From Varanus komodoensis (taxonomy: Eukaryota > Chordata > Lepidosauria > Squamata > Varanidae): a stretch of DNA of 64,000 bases. Below, piece by piece: positions 35,366 through 48,319 of this stretch. Position 1 is the first letter of the stretch. Each line of letters begins with the position of its first letter. Location of the stretch: assembly GCF_004798865.1 (NCBI RefSeq), contig NW_025335268.1, positions 5,338,486-5,402,485 on the forward strand, read 5' to 3'. A model generated the notes under the pieces. It was not told the DNA's origin. It did not search any database and saw only the letters and a list, made by a program, of their open reading frames with translations. Made by a program: the position numbers and the translations under genes.

Positions 35366-36904
35366 TGTGCCATTTGGTCTGTCCTCCACTGCTCACCTGT
35401 CCTGCTGTCTTCAGGGGTAGTAGCGGGTTGCTTTCCTGTTGCCAGGCTTCCAGAAAGGCCGGTCAATTCAACCTGGCCACCAGGAATGAGAGGCGTGTCA
35501 TCTTGTCCTTTACCTCAGCCACATCTTTTACCAGAACCGGAAATTATTTCTTGAAAGGAAAAAAAGACAGCTCTTCTGGCACTGAGCAGTCTTTAGTGCT
35601 GAATGTAAGCAAAGATTCCAACATACTATTTGAACAATTCCACTGCCAAAAAATTACCAAAAACAAGGTTGGGAAGGGGGATGGCTGGTAACCCTAACTA
35701 TACATACATTTATATTAATTAAACAAAAGTTCAACCATTTTAAAAGCTAACTGCCACCTATCCATAGAAGCTGTTTGACACATCTGACCAATGCAATTTG
35801 AAGCAATCTCTATAACCCTTTGCATGTAAGAAGGAGGCCTAAGAATTGAACTTCTATGTCCAGAGACACTATACCTTCACTTACCAAATGCAAGGAAATA
35901 CACAATTGAGGAAAGTTATCTCTCTAGCAGGAAAGTTATTTCACTAGCATGCTTTGTAAGCTTCCCAAGGGCCATGAATGGAGGCACTGAACTGGGCCAG
36001 TGAGATAAAGTGCTGATCTCTCATTCACAGCAGAACTAGCTTAGCAGGGAATGAAAGCTGGTTCAGGTCACGGTGTCTGGCATAACAGCAAGGCATACCT
36101 ATAGGACTGGATGCCAGTGAGGTACTCCTATTTCCCAGGCAGTCTGCTGTGGGTTTGAAGTACAAACATACCAAAAAGTGCTATCAGCTCAAGCTAGAGA
36201 AGACCGCATTCTTATTTATTAATCAAATTCCTCAGCAAATGTCAGAGTTAATATCACTAAAATGATCTCCCCCTTTCTCTTTCTCTCTCTCCCATTCATC
36301 ATGGAACAAATCCTCCACCTTTCTCCATCAGCCTCATGTGCTTAGGAGAAATAAAGTGCCATAAAATGTTACATAAATGCCATTTAATATTTATGCATTG
36401 AGAGCATTTGAAAGCATTTGAATCTGACTCAGATTTAATTAAGGCAGTTGGATGTAGCCTGATCCTCCCATTACACTGCTTCAGTCAGATCCAGGAATAG
36501 CAGGATTGCCTGATGGTTAAAGAACCAATCAAGAGACATACAAGTTCACTTTTTGGCCCTGGAATTTTGGCAGGAGTTTCTCACTCCATCAGCAAGAGTT
36601 ACCATTCATTGATGTTTATGAGATCAGACTGGAAAAGCAGGGCATGCTCCTGCTGAACTGGTTGCCATATTGAGGCTGCAACCCCATATACTCTTTCCAG
36701 GAGTATGTCCCAGTGAACCAAGTTCAGCTAGTTTGCAGACCTTTTAAAGATAAAGTTATAAAATATTTCTTCCTTACTTATTTGTATGAATTGCTTAGGG
36801 GCACGGAGAAAATGTGGGGGGGCCTTCCTCCTCCAGCCCACATCTGGCAACAGGCCCATGTGTGATACTGCTTTGGAGGGCGTAACTCTGAAAAGTAGCT
36901 TTAA
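35366..36904. other. Gene-free sequence
   Basis: The 120-codon plus frame at 35329-35691 starts in repeat sequence and has no domain. Nothing else was recognised. Confidence 0.4.
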
Positions 36905-37165
36905 AATAGTAGAAAGCTACCTTATACCAGCTCAGACAGTTTGCCTTAGCACATGGGGCCTCTCCCCTCAACAAGCTGTGATGCCCAGTACCAAAGCTGG
37001 CCAAGTTGTCTGGGCACCTGAGGCAGATAATCCTACAAGGAGCAGTAATAAAGGAAATGGTGGTGAGTTTCTCTGAGCTCATAGGCTAGTACAGGACAGA
37101 AATTCATGACAGAGTTTGAACGTAGGACCTGCAGTGTGCAATGCATTGTGGGTGCCCTTTCACTG
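36905..37165 (-). mobile_element. Ala-tRNA-like SINE, reversed
   Basis: The left end 'GCTACCTTATACCAGCTCAG' and the right end 'TTTGAACGTAGGACCTGCAG' plus 'TGTGCAATGCATTGTGGGTG' are the reversed 3' end and tRNA-like head of this family. Between them the sequence is diverged. The overlapping plus and minus frames of about 95 codons are not genes. Confidence 0.65.
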
Positions 37166-39299
37166 TGGTTTGGTCTTTTTCTTTCAATTTTGCCACTGCA
37201 ACCCCACTTCCTATTTTGTGATGCAAACATGAAATTGGGAATCTTGTATTTCCTGCCAAGGTTGACAGAAGAGGAGGTAGAGGAGGAGTAATTGATTGGT
37301 TCTTCTATATCTGAACTGGAACAATTTGTGGAGTGGAACTCCATGGTGCCTGAAGTCAGGGAACTCTACTGGCACTGATGAGATGCCATCCCTGAATTAG
37401 GGACCTTGCAGTATGATATACTTTCAAATAATCTATTAAAATTAATGAAGGGAAGGAATGGTGCACCATCAAAAATGTGTCAGCTTTTGCAATAAAAAGC
37501 AAATGGCCTTTTATTTGCAATTAATTTTTAATATGTGGTTGCTATGCTCAGAAAATAACTCTGTAAAATGATATCATGAGGTGCTATGTTTATTTTCGCT
37601 CTCTCAATTTCCCCAGCTGGCAGAGTAAGGGATGGCTTTGCTTCAAGCTGCTAGCAGTGCAAATTCAAACCATGATATAGTCATTCACAGTAATGCATGC
37701 CCTTCAGGTTTAATGTGGCAAATTGGGAGCCACAGAAAAAAGGCGAAAGTGGAAGAGAAGGAAATGGAGGGACCTACCGAACCAAGTTGTACTTAATAGG
37801 TCCCTTCTGAGTCCAGATGCTGTACCTACTATTAGAATTATTTTTAAATATCCAAAAATTACAAACAATCCCAGCACATTTTAAATTCTCAAATTATTTT
37901 ATTTATATAGGAAATTGCCTGCCTGCTTTTCATTATAATACAATGAAACAGAGAGCTTCATTGTGGGATGGTTTAGAAATGAAATGAAAGGAAGTGCATG
38001 AAAAGAAGAGTAGAACCAGCTACAATTATCAATTTGGCTCTGATTATCCTTTTTAATTATTAGTGACAAAATTTATCTATGGATCAGATTTGGGGAAGTG
38101 GGGAACTTATGATAGCCTTTTTTGGGGGGTACAAGTCCATTTTACAGTCTTAATGGAGGCTGAAAAATTGGAAATCAAATCCAAAAGAATGAGTTAGCAG
38201 TATTTTGTTACTATAAGTTAACAGTATTGTTTTTTCATCAGTTCAGTAATATGATGGGAGAGTGAACTTTAGATTTGTAGGATTTACCTTGTTTTTATTG
38301 GAGCCCTGAGGTCATCCAACTGGACCCAGGTGCAGAATTGTGGCTCAGAAAGGATGCACACAAATTTGTTTTCAAAGCTGAAATTTAGCTTGGCTCTAAA
38401 TCCCTTCACCCATAAACCCTCTCCCATCTCCCTGGCTCCAAAATTTCCGGCTTTAGCAGCCTAATTTCAGGGAATGGGGAGGGCTTTCTATTTTCACCAT
38501 TATTAAGCAACAGGGAGATGGAAATCCTTGCAAATATACTGCAAATCACCTGGAGAGATATCATATATATACCAGGCTGTCTGTATCTTAAGATCTTATC
38601 ACTCCCAAACCAACACACAAACCAAACAGTTTTACTTCTATATTTGTACTTCTATGAACTTTGCAATTTCAAGATGCATACAAAAATGTATTAAGGAGAA
38701 GTATGTAAAATTTGTCAGAAAACACATTATAAAAGGGGTCACAAATCCATCAACTTGTATGGGAAAAGTGCATAAAAATGTGAACTTGCACTTTAAAAAA
38801 AAAAGCTGATGCAGAAATGAAGCAAAACAAACACAAGGATAGGAAAAAGAGAAACCAAAGGGAAACGGGGAGTTCTTTTTTCATTAGAGAGTGCCTTCTT
38901 TTTAGAAGTTTCTTCCTTATAAGTGTACCTTTTCTGTCTTTGCACCATAACTTTGTGGCACCCTCCCCAAAGAAATTGGCCTGAGCATAGCATTTTAAAT
39001 GGTGATGTTGCCTCTGCATGCTCTGGATTTTATAGTTCATATCTTCCTTACCATAGTCATAATTTCTGATGCTTTATCATATTATTTTGGAGTATATTGG
39101 AATTACATTCTTTATGCCTTTGTACACTGCTACAGAATCCATCTGGATGAAGTGTGGTTGAAAAATACTTTGACTCCATTCTATACAGTCTGTTCACCTC
39201 TAGCTGTACAAAGTTCATTACCATAGTAAATACTCTGCCAACACACATCTTTTTGTCATATCCATTGTAATCTTTTGCCGTTTTAGTGCTCGTTCAGGC
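37166..39299. other. Gene-free, AT-rich sequence
   Basis: No gene or certain repeat. Frames of 93-96 codons at 38528-38809 (plus) and 38750-39040 (minus) overlap head-on and lack domains. Confidence 0.4.
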
Positions 39300-39465
39300 A
39301 CACATTTGTCTTTGGGGCAGTCACAGACTCTCATCCCAACCTACCTCACAGGGTTGTTCTTCTGGAGAAAGATTGAGAACAGGAGGAGGACAATGATTTA
39401 AGTTGCTTTGAGCTTTTTTAAAAGGGTGTGGCATAACTGAAATAAATATTGCTTGTACCTAAAGA
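39300..39465 (+). mobile_element. tRNA-derived SINE, 3' half
   Basis: 'GGGGCAGTCACAGACTCTCA', 'CCCAACCTACCTCACAGGGT' and 'TTGTTCTTCTGGAGAAAGAT', then 'TAAGTTGCTTTGAGC', match the body and tail of the SINE at 46280-46515; the tRNA head is missing. Confidence 0.8.
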
Positions 39466-39489
39466 AGACTTTATTAGCAGCAGATGTAG

Positions 39490-39585
39490 AGCACAATCCC
39501 ATGCAAGTTTAGAGAGAAAATCCTACAAGTCCCACCATGTCCTGGCCAGTGTTTTTTTCTGACTAAACTTGCATAAGATTGTGCC
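39490..39585. mobile_element. Palindromic foldback element, GCACAATCC family
   Basis: The left arm GCACAATCCCATGCAAGTTT (then AGAGAGAAAA) pairs with the right arm (TTTTTTCTGACTAAACTTGC then ATAAGATTGTGCC), about 31 bases with a few mismatches. Its arm ends match 2619-2730 while the centre differs. Confidence 0.75.
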
Positions 39586-40849
39586 CAACTGTGCATTGAC
39601 TGGGCTTGTAAGAAATCGTCACGATCACTTTCAGCTCTGCCTTCATATTTAGCTCCTGAGTTTCTTGCACTTTGGCTCCACCCTCAGCAGCAACATCCTC
39701 GTGGGCAATAAGGTCCACCTTTCTTGTAGTGCAACAAAATGGATCAGGTACGTGCCAGGATAATTTGGTTGTTGTTTCTGCAGATTTTGTATTGTACCCA
39801 GACCTTGATAGCTCAAGTTATGGGCAATGTTTGGTGTTGAAGTGTCCTTAGCTGAGGAACAATTATTCACTGTAAATAAGAAAGCTTCTTTAATAGGGGG
39901 CAGATTCAGGATGGTGGTCCTGGCTCAACCCTCTCTCTCAAAGGTTTTCTAGGATGTGGTGAACCATGAATCTCAGCACATGTCGGAGCATTCAAAAGAC
40001 TTGTGTATTATGCCAAAACTTAATTGCAAAGTCAACTTGCTATAACTCCAGTATGTTGTTACTACTTCTACTATTAGTAAAAGAATATGCAAAATGGCTT
40101 TATATCAACTGCCTTGTAGTTCATAATGGTGGATGGTAACAACTGTGCTGTTTGAGTGAAGGAAGAGACCTAGTAGTGCAGCTCTTTGGCTGGAAAATCA
40201 AGTGTTAATTCTGTGTAGTTTCTGGTATAGCAGTTATATTCTGGTTATCATGCTGCTATTAGTGACTACTTCAGTTCAAATCTCCTGAGAGTTCTGGGTC
40301 TTAATCAGAGTGTTTCGAGCTATTTCAACACTTTTTAGTTCATGGAGTAAGGAGTATATGCTGACAGAAAATATGGCCAGAACATTTTAGCTTCTACAAC
40401 CTCTTCTCTATTTGCAGTTTTTCCTAGCAAAATCCTGGGGGAACAATTTCATATTTTTTCACTCAGTGTAGCTGGAATAATTCTGGGTAGCTTGAATGAC
40501 CAGCAGAAGGGAAATACTTCACAGTGAAGCTGGGAAATTGTGGAAGTTATTTTGGTCCATGAACCTGATTTCTTGCCAAGAAAAATGCAAATATAAATAA
40601 ATATAAAAATAATTTCTCAAGTGTTCCTAATATGCTGGGTTCTTATCTCCTATTACAAAACATAAGCATTGGCTGCAGAAACCAGACTTTGTTCATAGAG
40701 TGCCAAAATATTTAACATGGGTTCCCTAATATTGGGGTGGGGGGATGGGGAGAATTGTCTGAGAAAAAACAAGAAAAGTCATTATCTATTTTTCCCCTCC
40801 CTTCTTTTAATAACCATTTCAGTAGCACAATGCTTTAAAAATGAGGCAC
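39586..40849. other. Gene-free sequence
   Basis: Nothing recognised. Confidence 0.4.
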
Positions 40850-41300
40850 ATTCCCCCTGTGTAATATGGTCTCAAGACATGATTTAGATGGAAAATTTAA
40901 GTAAGATTAATGCAATTTATTATCCGACAGGATATCCCTACAAGCCACACCACTTGGCTGAATTTTTGAATCTCAATCTAATATTTCAGATGAGATTTCC
41001 AGACGGGTGTCTTGTTCCTCTAGCAAGGGTGATATAGAGTTTGTAAAACAGGAGAGGTTAAACTTGTTTTAACACTTGATTAATCATTTAAATGACTTTG
41101 TTTCTCTTTGAATGCATTGACTTTTGTTTATCGAGTCACTCCCTGCAAACCCCCAGCCAACTAAAACTGCAGGCAAAACGCCAAATTGTTAATTTGCTCA
41201 GTGAAATCTTCAAGACACTTTAAAATGGAGGGGGGGGGAGAGGGGAGTGAATTTATAGTTGCATTGAAAGGGTAGAGTGATTTTCGTTCATTGCTCAATA
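40850..41300. other. Candidate conserved noncoding element
   Basis: Repeat-free and AT-rich with words such as CTTGATTAATCATTTAAATG near 41075 and 'GCCAAATTGTTAATTTGCTC' near 41180, which contain homeodomain-like TTAAT/ATTA sites. A G9 run is at 41230-41238. Function is inference. Confidence 0.3.
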
Positions 41301-42025
41301 AAAGCAACTTTAGCTTATATGGACCCCTTTTTAAAGTTTGTAGCTGTTAGCCAGCTCCTAGACAGATAAATCTTGCAAGCAAATGAAGTGAATAATTAAT
41401 AGAGTTTGGCTATACATACACATGTAAATGCTCTTTGGATAAAATCAGCTCATATGGCAAACTATACTTGGCCCAAATCTCCATGCATCAGGAAAAATAA
41501 ATAAATTAAAAGACCAAGCAACCTTTGAAACAGAGGTTGGAGACAAATGATTGTTTCTTCTTTCTCTCAGAGAGTTCAGCTTGAAAGGGGGATTGCTGTT
41601 CATGAAATATACCCTTTTTTTTCCTTTTTGTATTTTTACCTCTGGTAAAATGAGGTTTTACAGGTTTTGAATTTTGTGATTTGAAAACCTGAAAAGCCAA
41701 TTTGAACAGCAGCACTAGTAAATCAAAAGATGTGCATATACACAATAGGAAGCAATTCATCAGGGGATCACAATATTATTTATTTGTTTATTTTAATATT
41801 ACTGGATTTTAACTGCCGGGGTAGAGAGAGCTGCTTATGAAATTTTCTCCTTCAAGTGCCAGGATAATTAACTGGCTTTGGGTACCATGTCCTTGACTGG
41901 GGGCAGCACTCGCACAGGCAAATCTCAAATCCTTTTGCAGTCTCTTGAAAACTATTGTATATTTCCAGACAAAAATTATCTCTGCCCTTAGAAGGAAATG
42001 GAAGCAGGATTATATTTGGCCCTGG
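41301..42025. other. Gene-free sequence
   Basis: Nothing certain. 'TATTTATTTGTTTATTTTAA' near 41775 may be the reversed tail of a lost LINE. Confidence 0.35.
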
Positions 42026-42630
42026 ATTATTTGTTTGTTTGCCTGTTAAATTTCTACCAAAAATGGCACTCAGGAAGGCTTACAGGCACAAATAAAATGA
42101 ATTAAAATAAGAATACAACACATTAACAATAGCATGTAAAAATTACCGAATAAACTGAAATAAAAACATCATTGAACCCAGCAGACCCACTTATGGGTCA
42201 AAGACCTTCTTGAATAAAACACTTGTTTCCTGTCAATGAAGGACAACAGAGAAGGGGAAAACATTCATTCCCCTTGGAGAGAGTTCCACTGTCTGAAAGC
42301 AGTCATGAAAGGGCCCTTTCTTAGCCTGCCACCTCTCTAAAGCAGAAGATCTTAGGAACGGGGCAGACTTGAATGGGAGAAGGTATCTTTCAAGTAGCTT
42401 GGTCCCTAGTCATACAGGGCATTATAAGTCATACACAGTGCTTTTAATTCTGCCTGAAAACAGCGTGGTAGACAGCTTTCCATTCCTTTCCTCATCACAT
42501 GCTCCCTAGAGCCAGCCCCAGTCAGCAGTCCAGTTGCAACATTCTGGAGCTGCTGAAGTTTTTGAAGAGTTTTGGAAGATACTTCCACATAAAGCATGTT
42601 ACAGTAGTCAAAACAAGATGTAACTATAGC
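42026..42630 (-). mobile_element. L2-type LINE fragment, reversed
   Basis: The minus strand from 42597 reads LYVEVSSKTLQKLQQLQNVA then TGLLTGAGSREHVMR, closely matching 'LYVGLPLKTLQKLQLVQNAAARLLTGAGRREHITPVL'. To the left are the ORF end region ('GAGAGAGTTCCACTGTCTGA') and the reversed 3' tail. At least one frame break separates the two coding parts. Confidence 0.85.
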
Positions 42631-42979
42631 ATAGGCCAGATTAAATATTAAACCTGATAGCAGTGACTAAATCACAGGTCAAATATAATTTAGTGAGTAG
42701 CACCATAATTTCAATTTATGGCACATTTTGCAAGGGCTTCAAAAATGGAAATCCTGACACTTCATCAATATTACTAATAAATTCAAACGTATCTCTTATA
42801 TAACCCAGCTGGTTTATGTTCTACAGAATTTGCTTCTGGAAGCACAAATGCAAATATGTTCCCTTGACATGAGTATGAAACGGCGATTAAAGCCTACCTT
42901 TCTTTACACAGTGTCTACACATATAGCTATTTTAAACTGTTCAATGGAAAACAAAAAGGAACCAAGTAATCATGAAACA
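42631..42979. other. Gene-free sequence
   Basis: Nothing recognised. Confidence 0.35.
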
Positions 42980-43330
42980 GTCTAGCTGTCTCTCCGGCAT
43001 ATTATGACTTTGGGAAATTGATTACAATTTCTTCTCAGAGGTCTATCAGGATAAACCACGAAGTCATTGACATAAATTTGAATTCCAGAGTCTCTAGCTA
43101 ACCCCAAGCTCATAAATGAATTCCTAAAAGCTGGCTTGTGCCAGAAGGCTCAGCGTAGCAGAAACCACTTGGCAGAAGCCATCCGTTTCAATGAGATGAA
43201 CTGCTCTATTTAGCGCTCATTCAGAACCTGAGAGAAATGCCAGATTTCCATAAACACGGGTTTCCTTGAATTTCCAGGACTTGGATTAACGAATGGATAC
43301 AAATGCAGAGTTTGTGTGCAAGGTTTACAT
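42980..43330. other. Candidate conserved noncoding element
   Basis: Repeat-free, with scattered CpGs (near 42996, 43060, 43153, 43184, 43214, 43257 and 43291) and AT-rich words ('GATTACAATTTC', 'CATAAATGAATTCC'). No open frame of note. Conservation is inferred only. Confidence 0.3.
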
Positions 43331-43929
43331 TTTGGAGGAATGAAGAGGTGGAAAAACCGACTAGCTTTTTTCTTTCTCTTTACTGGTCCCAGAATAATAG
43401 AAAACCAGGGTAAAGATCTCCATTACTTTGTTGCTCGTGTCTAGAGATGGAAGTAAATGTGCTTCAGTTTTGAATCTGATATAGTAAAATGTGCATTTGG
43501 GGTGGGAAAAAATGTTCATTACAAAGACCATGTTTCAATACCAAAAGCTCAACACAGCTTGATCGTGAGCCACATTCCCAATTTCCGAATACTATGGTTT
43601 TAGTATTCCCTGGAAACAAAATTTCTAGTATTGCTCTCACAATAAAATCATATGAGCTGGAGGAGGAGAGCCTAGGAGCTCAGGTAGGCTTTGATACACT
43701 GTGTGAAGAGGCACTTCCCTTCCTGCTTGGCTTACTTAGGTGAGATTATATTGCTGTCTTTGATTGAAACATGTGCATCACAAAATGCTGCTGCTCCTGT
43801 AATCCTGCATCTTTCCTTGTGAGAGTGGATTGAAGAACTTTTGGACTTTGCCTTTGAAACAAACATTGTAAATAAAATGAGGTTTTTAATTGGAAAATTG
43901 AATAATATATATATTGCTCAGTTTTTCCA

Positions 43930-43931
<2 letters not shown>

Positions 43932-43960
<29 letters not shown>
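43932..43960 (+). repeat. (TG)n microsatellite
   Basis: About 14 perfect TG units. Confidence 0.95.
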
Positions 43961-43961
<1 letters not shown>

Positions 43962-44532
43962 GGCTGTTGTGAGGAGAAAATGAAAGGGACCAAACAGCTG
44001 CACTCATATTCCTTCTTCCAGGGATCTTGGCCGACTTCTGAGAACCCGTCTGATCTCACCTCCAGTTCTTTTTTCTCTCATAGACTTCTGTATTGTGGAA
44101 CTAGCCACACTGAGCATTTCTGTCTCATAGCTAGTTGCTCTATAATTGCAAAATGCTGACTGATTTTGATATTCTGGCCCCTTTTACAGCCAGAAACACA
44201 TGTGAAGGGAAGAACAACTCTTCTTGGCTGATTTCACAGGGTTGTTGTGAGGAGGTCCCTGAACTTGACCAGGTTCAGCTCAAATTCACATTCAGATTTA
44301 TTGATTTGAATTTCTTTGCCACCCATCTATTTGAGTACCATACTTAGGTGACCTCTTGGCCTGCTTCACAGGTTTATCGTGGGAACCTGGAAGGTGCCAC
44401 ACACCTGAGCACAATTTCCTTCTTCTAAGGAGCTTGGTACAGGGGAGAAAAATCTAATTAGTTGATGGAAGACTCCTTGATCCTGTGGAGGCCTCCATTC
44501 ACAGAACAGTGAATAAGGTGATTTCCAGTGAT

Positions 44533-44550
44533 CCCCCCGCCCCCCCCCCC
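44533..44550 (+). repeat. Poly-C run with one G
   Basis: Six C, one G, then eleven C. Confidence 0.9.
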
Positions 44551-46279
44551 ACCTTGCAACCTGCTCCCCCACTTCTAACAAATTCCAAAGGGGCACATTC
44601 CTTTTGGGGCAGATGGATTTAAGTGGGATTGAAGCAGGGGAAAATGGCGAAGGCCACCTCCCTTCCATACTGCTGGATTAACAAGTTTTCCGTGTCCCTC
44701 ATTGCAAGAAATAGATAACAAATCTATAGCACGAGGTAGTCCTCTCAATGGAGACAGGGTAGATGGGGGATTAGGAGATAATGGCCCCCTGTAGCCATAG
44801 CATTTGTGATCTTTTCCTCTGGCCTTATGTGAGTGACATGCCATTCGGTTCATTCAAGTATCCCCATGCTTTCCCCACCTTTCTTTGAGGACCACAATCT
44901 AAACACAGAAGGACACCCACACCTCAGAAGATGAGGTAATGCCACTGGAAGAAATGCTAAGAAGGCTCCAGGCATTTTGCTATGGGTGTGTTGCTCTTGT
45001 CCTGTGTGGAGGATGAGATCCAATGCTTGCAGGAGAAGAGCAAGCAGCCTTCATATTGATGCAAGCTTTCCTTGCATCCTTCCTATTGAGCAAGCTTTCC
45101 TCCCTGCCCCACCCCAAAATCGAGGCTGGTGTCAGGGTGGGCACTGCTGGGTTCCTGCTGCAGCCTGAGGCCCTGCAAGGGGGTCACGGTCAGCTTCAGG
45201 GCCCCCTACCTTGTTGCTCCTTCTTGTTCTCCCTGCATTTGCACCTGCTGCCTCTGCACATGCAGGTAGTGAAAAAGTGAGGAGCGGGGGCAGCTTCTCC
45301 TGCCTACTTTCTGCACCCCCCCATTGGAGATTGGGCCCAGAGGGGAGGCAAAAAGGACAGAAACAGGAGGGGTCCCACAGAGAGCATCTTGTCTAAGGTT
45401 CCTCCTAAACCTGGAGCCTCTGTTGGCCACCTCTCTCCTTCCTCCTCTTCTGACTGTACATTTTCTCCTGTAATTTCCAGTCTGAGTGTGGTAGCACACT
45501 GGTGATCAGCTCACACTTTCCACGCTGGCAAATGTTCCTAAGAAACAAAAAGCCTTTATATTACTAGTACGATCATCATAAATCTATGGTTACATGCCAT
45601 TCCTTGTCTGAGTGCAAGAATGATAGAGATTATAGCATGCAACCATGGTTTATTAACCTTAAAACCCTCTTAAATCAGTCAGCAATTGAAAGAAGCCAAG
45701 AATACTATTGTGGTCAAACCTGATGATTGCTGCTTACCATTGTGCGCTTTCTCCTTTGACCAGCAACAGGCCTCTTCCAAATGGAGAGCTGAGAGTAAAA
45801 AATGCCGTACTTGTGCACGTTTTGGGGTTAGTCCTTTAGAATCTGACTCAGCATTCTTTTGAAAAAACAAAACATTAAACATGTCTGCGTGGGTGCAAAG
45901 CCATGGAGCCTGTGTGTGGCCCCACGGCTTGGCGTGGATGCCACTGAATTCTGTCTGCTCCAGCTGGCAAACAGTAGCAGGTTCTGCAGCCATAAGGGAT
46001 AGTGCTTGGCTTTACAGCCTACCTTATCTTTCCTGCACAACTTCTCTTCATTGAACGTGTCAGCTTTTTAACTGTGTCTGCCCATGCTAGCAGGTGATAA
46101 TGCTCTCTTCCGTGCTGTGAAAGCTTCAGTTACTGGTTTTTGCAGATCAGGTAGGTGTTAAAGTCACAAGAAGCAGCTAAGTCATTTTTCAGCATCAGCA
46201 GCTCTTCATGTTTGTCAAGGCACCTACACTCGTCAGACATGAGTGGACACAAGCCTCTTCCCACAGTTACACCATCATC

Positions 46280-46515
46280 ATGAGAGCCAGTGTGGTGTAG
46301 TGGTTAAGAGCATGGGACTGGGAATCAGACTATCTCGGGTTCTAGTCCCCGCTCAGCCATGGAGCCAACTGGGTGACTTTGGGCCAGTCACAGACCCTCA
46401 GCCCAACCTACCTCACAGGGCTGTTGTGGGGATAAGATGGAGGAGGAGATGTAAGCTGCCTTGAGCCCTTTGTAGGAAAAAGGCAGGATATAAATTGAAA
46501 AAAATTGAAAAAAAA
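46280..46515 (+). mobile_element. tRNA-derived SINE with L2-like tail, best copy
   Basis: The tRNA head 'AGAGCCAGTGTGGTGTAGTG' with A-box region and 'GGTTCTAGTCCCCGCTC' B-box; then 'GGGTGACTTTGGGCCAGTCA', 'CCCAACCTACCTCACAGGGC' and the 3' end 'GTAAGCTGCCTTGAGCCCTT ... AGGATATAAATTG' with a duplicated AAAATTGAAAAAAA tail. Head, body and tail are complete. It is the least diverged SINE here and gives the clearest clue that the host is a squamate. Confidence 0.93.
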
Positions 46516-48319
46516 TCATTATTATGTTTTCTTTTATTGCTGCCTTTTCATGATAAAATAATGTTCAGCGTGGCTTAAAACAACATCATAAAAATAGAGC
46601 AACATTGGCAGTTATTAACTGTTACAACTCATAACGAAGTTTAAATAGTCATACAAGTAAGCAAAATATCTCACAATACATATACGCCATTAAAAAAATT
46701 CATACTGAGGCCTAACAGTGATAACAAAAATGCAAAGCAAATGTCTAAATAGCACAGAAATTCATTCAAACTCATTCAAAATTCATTTAGCCTAGCAATA
46801 AAAAGAGATCCACTGGGGTGGCCACTTAAGCATTGCCAAAAAATTGAAAGTAGACATACAAAAGAGAAATAAGAGGATATCACTTGTGTAACATTTACAT
46901 ATGCAAGTTACCTGTGCAAATTTAGAAACAGTAGCTATAATTTCATTAGAAATCCATCACACCCTAGTGAAGAAGTGAGTAGGTGACTGTCTGCTTGCAC
47001 TGCCTGCTGTCCAGGCAATCATAGCGCATGGGTCACTCCAAGCCCCCTATGCACCCTCCTTATGGTTTTTAATTTTTCAACCATACTTGGATAGGGCACT
47101 AAATCAAATAAAGGACACCTTCAAACATACGCCAGATCCCCAAAATAAAGGATTCCCCGCTCCAAAGCAGGAAACCCAACCCTACAGTGGTGTTCAGTAC
47201 AGTTGCGTATGGTAGAGTACAGTAAAGTACCCAACCCTGGGCTCTTTCAGCAGCAGGAGCAGCCCTTGTAGTTGGAGCAAGTCAAAGGCTGCCTTCCCAG
47301 GCCAGGCAGAAGGGAGCCAGGCAGACAAGCAGAACCAGGCTTGCAGGGCTCACAGCTAAACAGTGGCGAGTGACACAACTAATCTACCCATATTAGATCC
47401 ACATGAAGCTCTTCCCATTTTGATGACCTGATTCTTTGTATGAACCTCCCTTTGGGGTTGAATGATCAAAGATGGTCCTGTCCATTTGGTAAATGTATGC
47501 AACAGTTATGTGCATCTTCAAAATGGATTCTTAGTAATACATATTAAGTGAGGAGCATTTGTATGCATGTCATGCACATTTTTTTCATACACACACACAC
47601 ACACACCCCTTTTCACACATATTTTCTCTATGATCACATGCTACTTATTTAGTTATTGTGCCTGCACATTGCAAGCTCAGAAATATAAGGACCTAGACCA
47701 CAGATTATGTTCAATTCAGAAGCTGAAAACTGGGTAAAATGAACTGAAACTTTTTCTCCATAAATATTTATTGATAACATCCTTGGAACTAATATATGAA
47801 ACTAATATAGGCAGAGGGATGAAGAGCATAACTAGAAGGAGGAAGAGTAGACGCTGAAAAGGCTGAAATATAGGAAATGGTATGAATGAGGAGAAAAGTC
47901 TGTGTAAGACCAGGCCTTCCATGCTGCAGCAGAGGAGCAAGAAGCTTGTCCTAAGAAAGGACTGACGTGAACAGGTAAGAGATTCTGATGAGCAACCAAC
48001 TAAGGCATGATAACAGACGAAAAGACTTGATGAGATATATTAAAGGAAAAGTAAAGCAGTTCTAAATGTATAGATTAGGGGGCAATGTAAGAAATAATAT
48101 AATGTTCATTAAGGGCAGAACAACTTCAGACAGGACCCACTTAATTCTGGAAATAGAGCAAAGTGGGGATGAAGTCATGTTGGAACATCATTCAAAGAGC
48201 AGAAAATAGTGGGGGTGGAGACACCCTCAAAAGGGGAGGCACTTGTGTAAAATGCACATAAACTCTGTGGGAAGACATCATCTTTCCTTCCTTCCTCTAC
48301 TTATTTTGGTTTTTATGTA
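46516..48319. other. Gene-free sequence
   Basis: 'TTTATTGCTGCCTTTTCATG' near 46535 may be a reversed L2-like tail. An (AC)n run is at 47588-47606. 47000-47370 looks like an old repeat ('ATAAAGGATTCCCCGC') but cannot be named. Confidence 0.35.
47588..47606 (+). repeat. (AC)n microsatellite
   Basis: About nine perfect AC units. Confidence 0.95.

Larger units (their letters stand above)
43331..46279. other. Gene-free sequence, GC-richer at 45000-45480
   Basis: A (TG)n run is at 43932-43960 and a C-run at 44533-44550. Between 44980 and 45500 GC rises and frames of 61-97 codons overlap on both strands, without domains. 'AACCATGGTTTATTAACC' near 45645 looks like the inner part of a reptile foldback repeat. 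Confidence 0.4.

Noticed and set aside
35329-35691. 120-codon plus-strand open frame
   Set aside because: Starts in an interspersed repeat and has no recognisable domain.
36786-37082. Two opposed frames of about 95 codons
   Set aside because: They largely cover a reversed Ala-tRNA-like SINE.
44220-44260. SINE-like 'TTTCACAGGGTTGTTGTGAG'
   Set aside because: Matches the SINE body over only about 25 bases, with no head or tail; could be chance.
45000-45500. Possible CpG island or promoter
   Set aside because: GC is raised but CpG is not, and there is no TATA, initiator or exon nearby.
46280-46360. Possible functional tRNA gene
   Set aside because: The tRNA-like head is fused to a SINE body and tail and cannot form a full cloverleaf.
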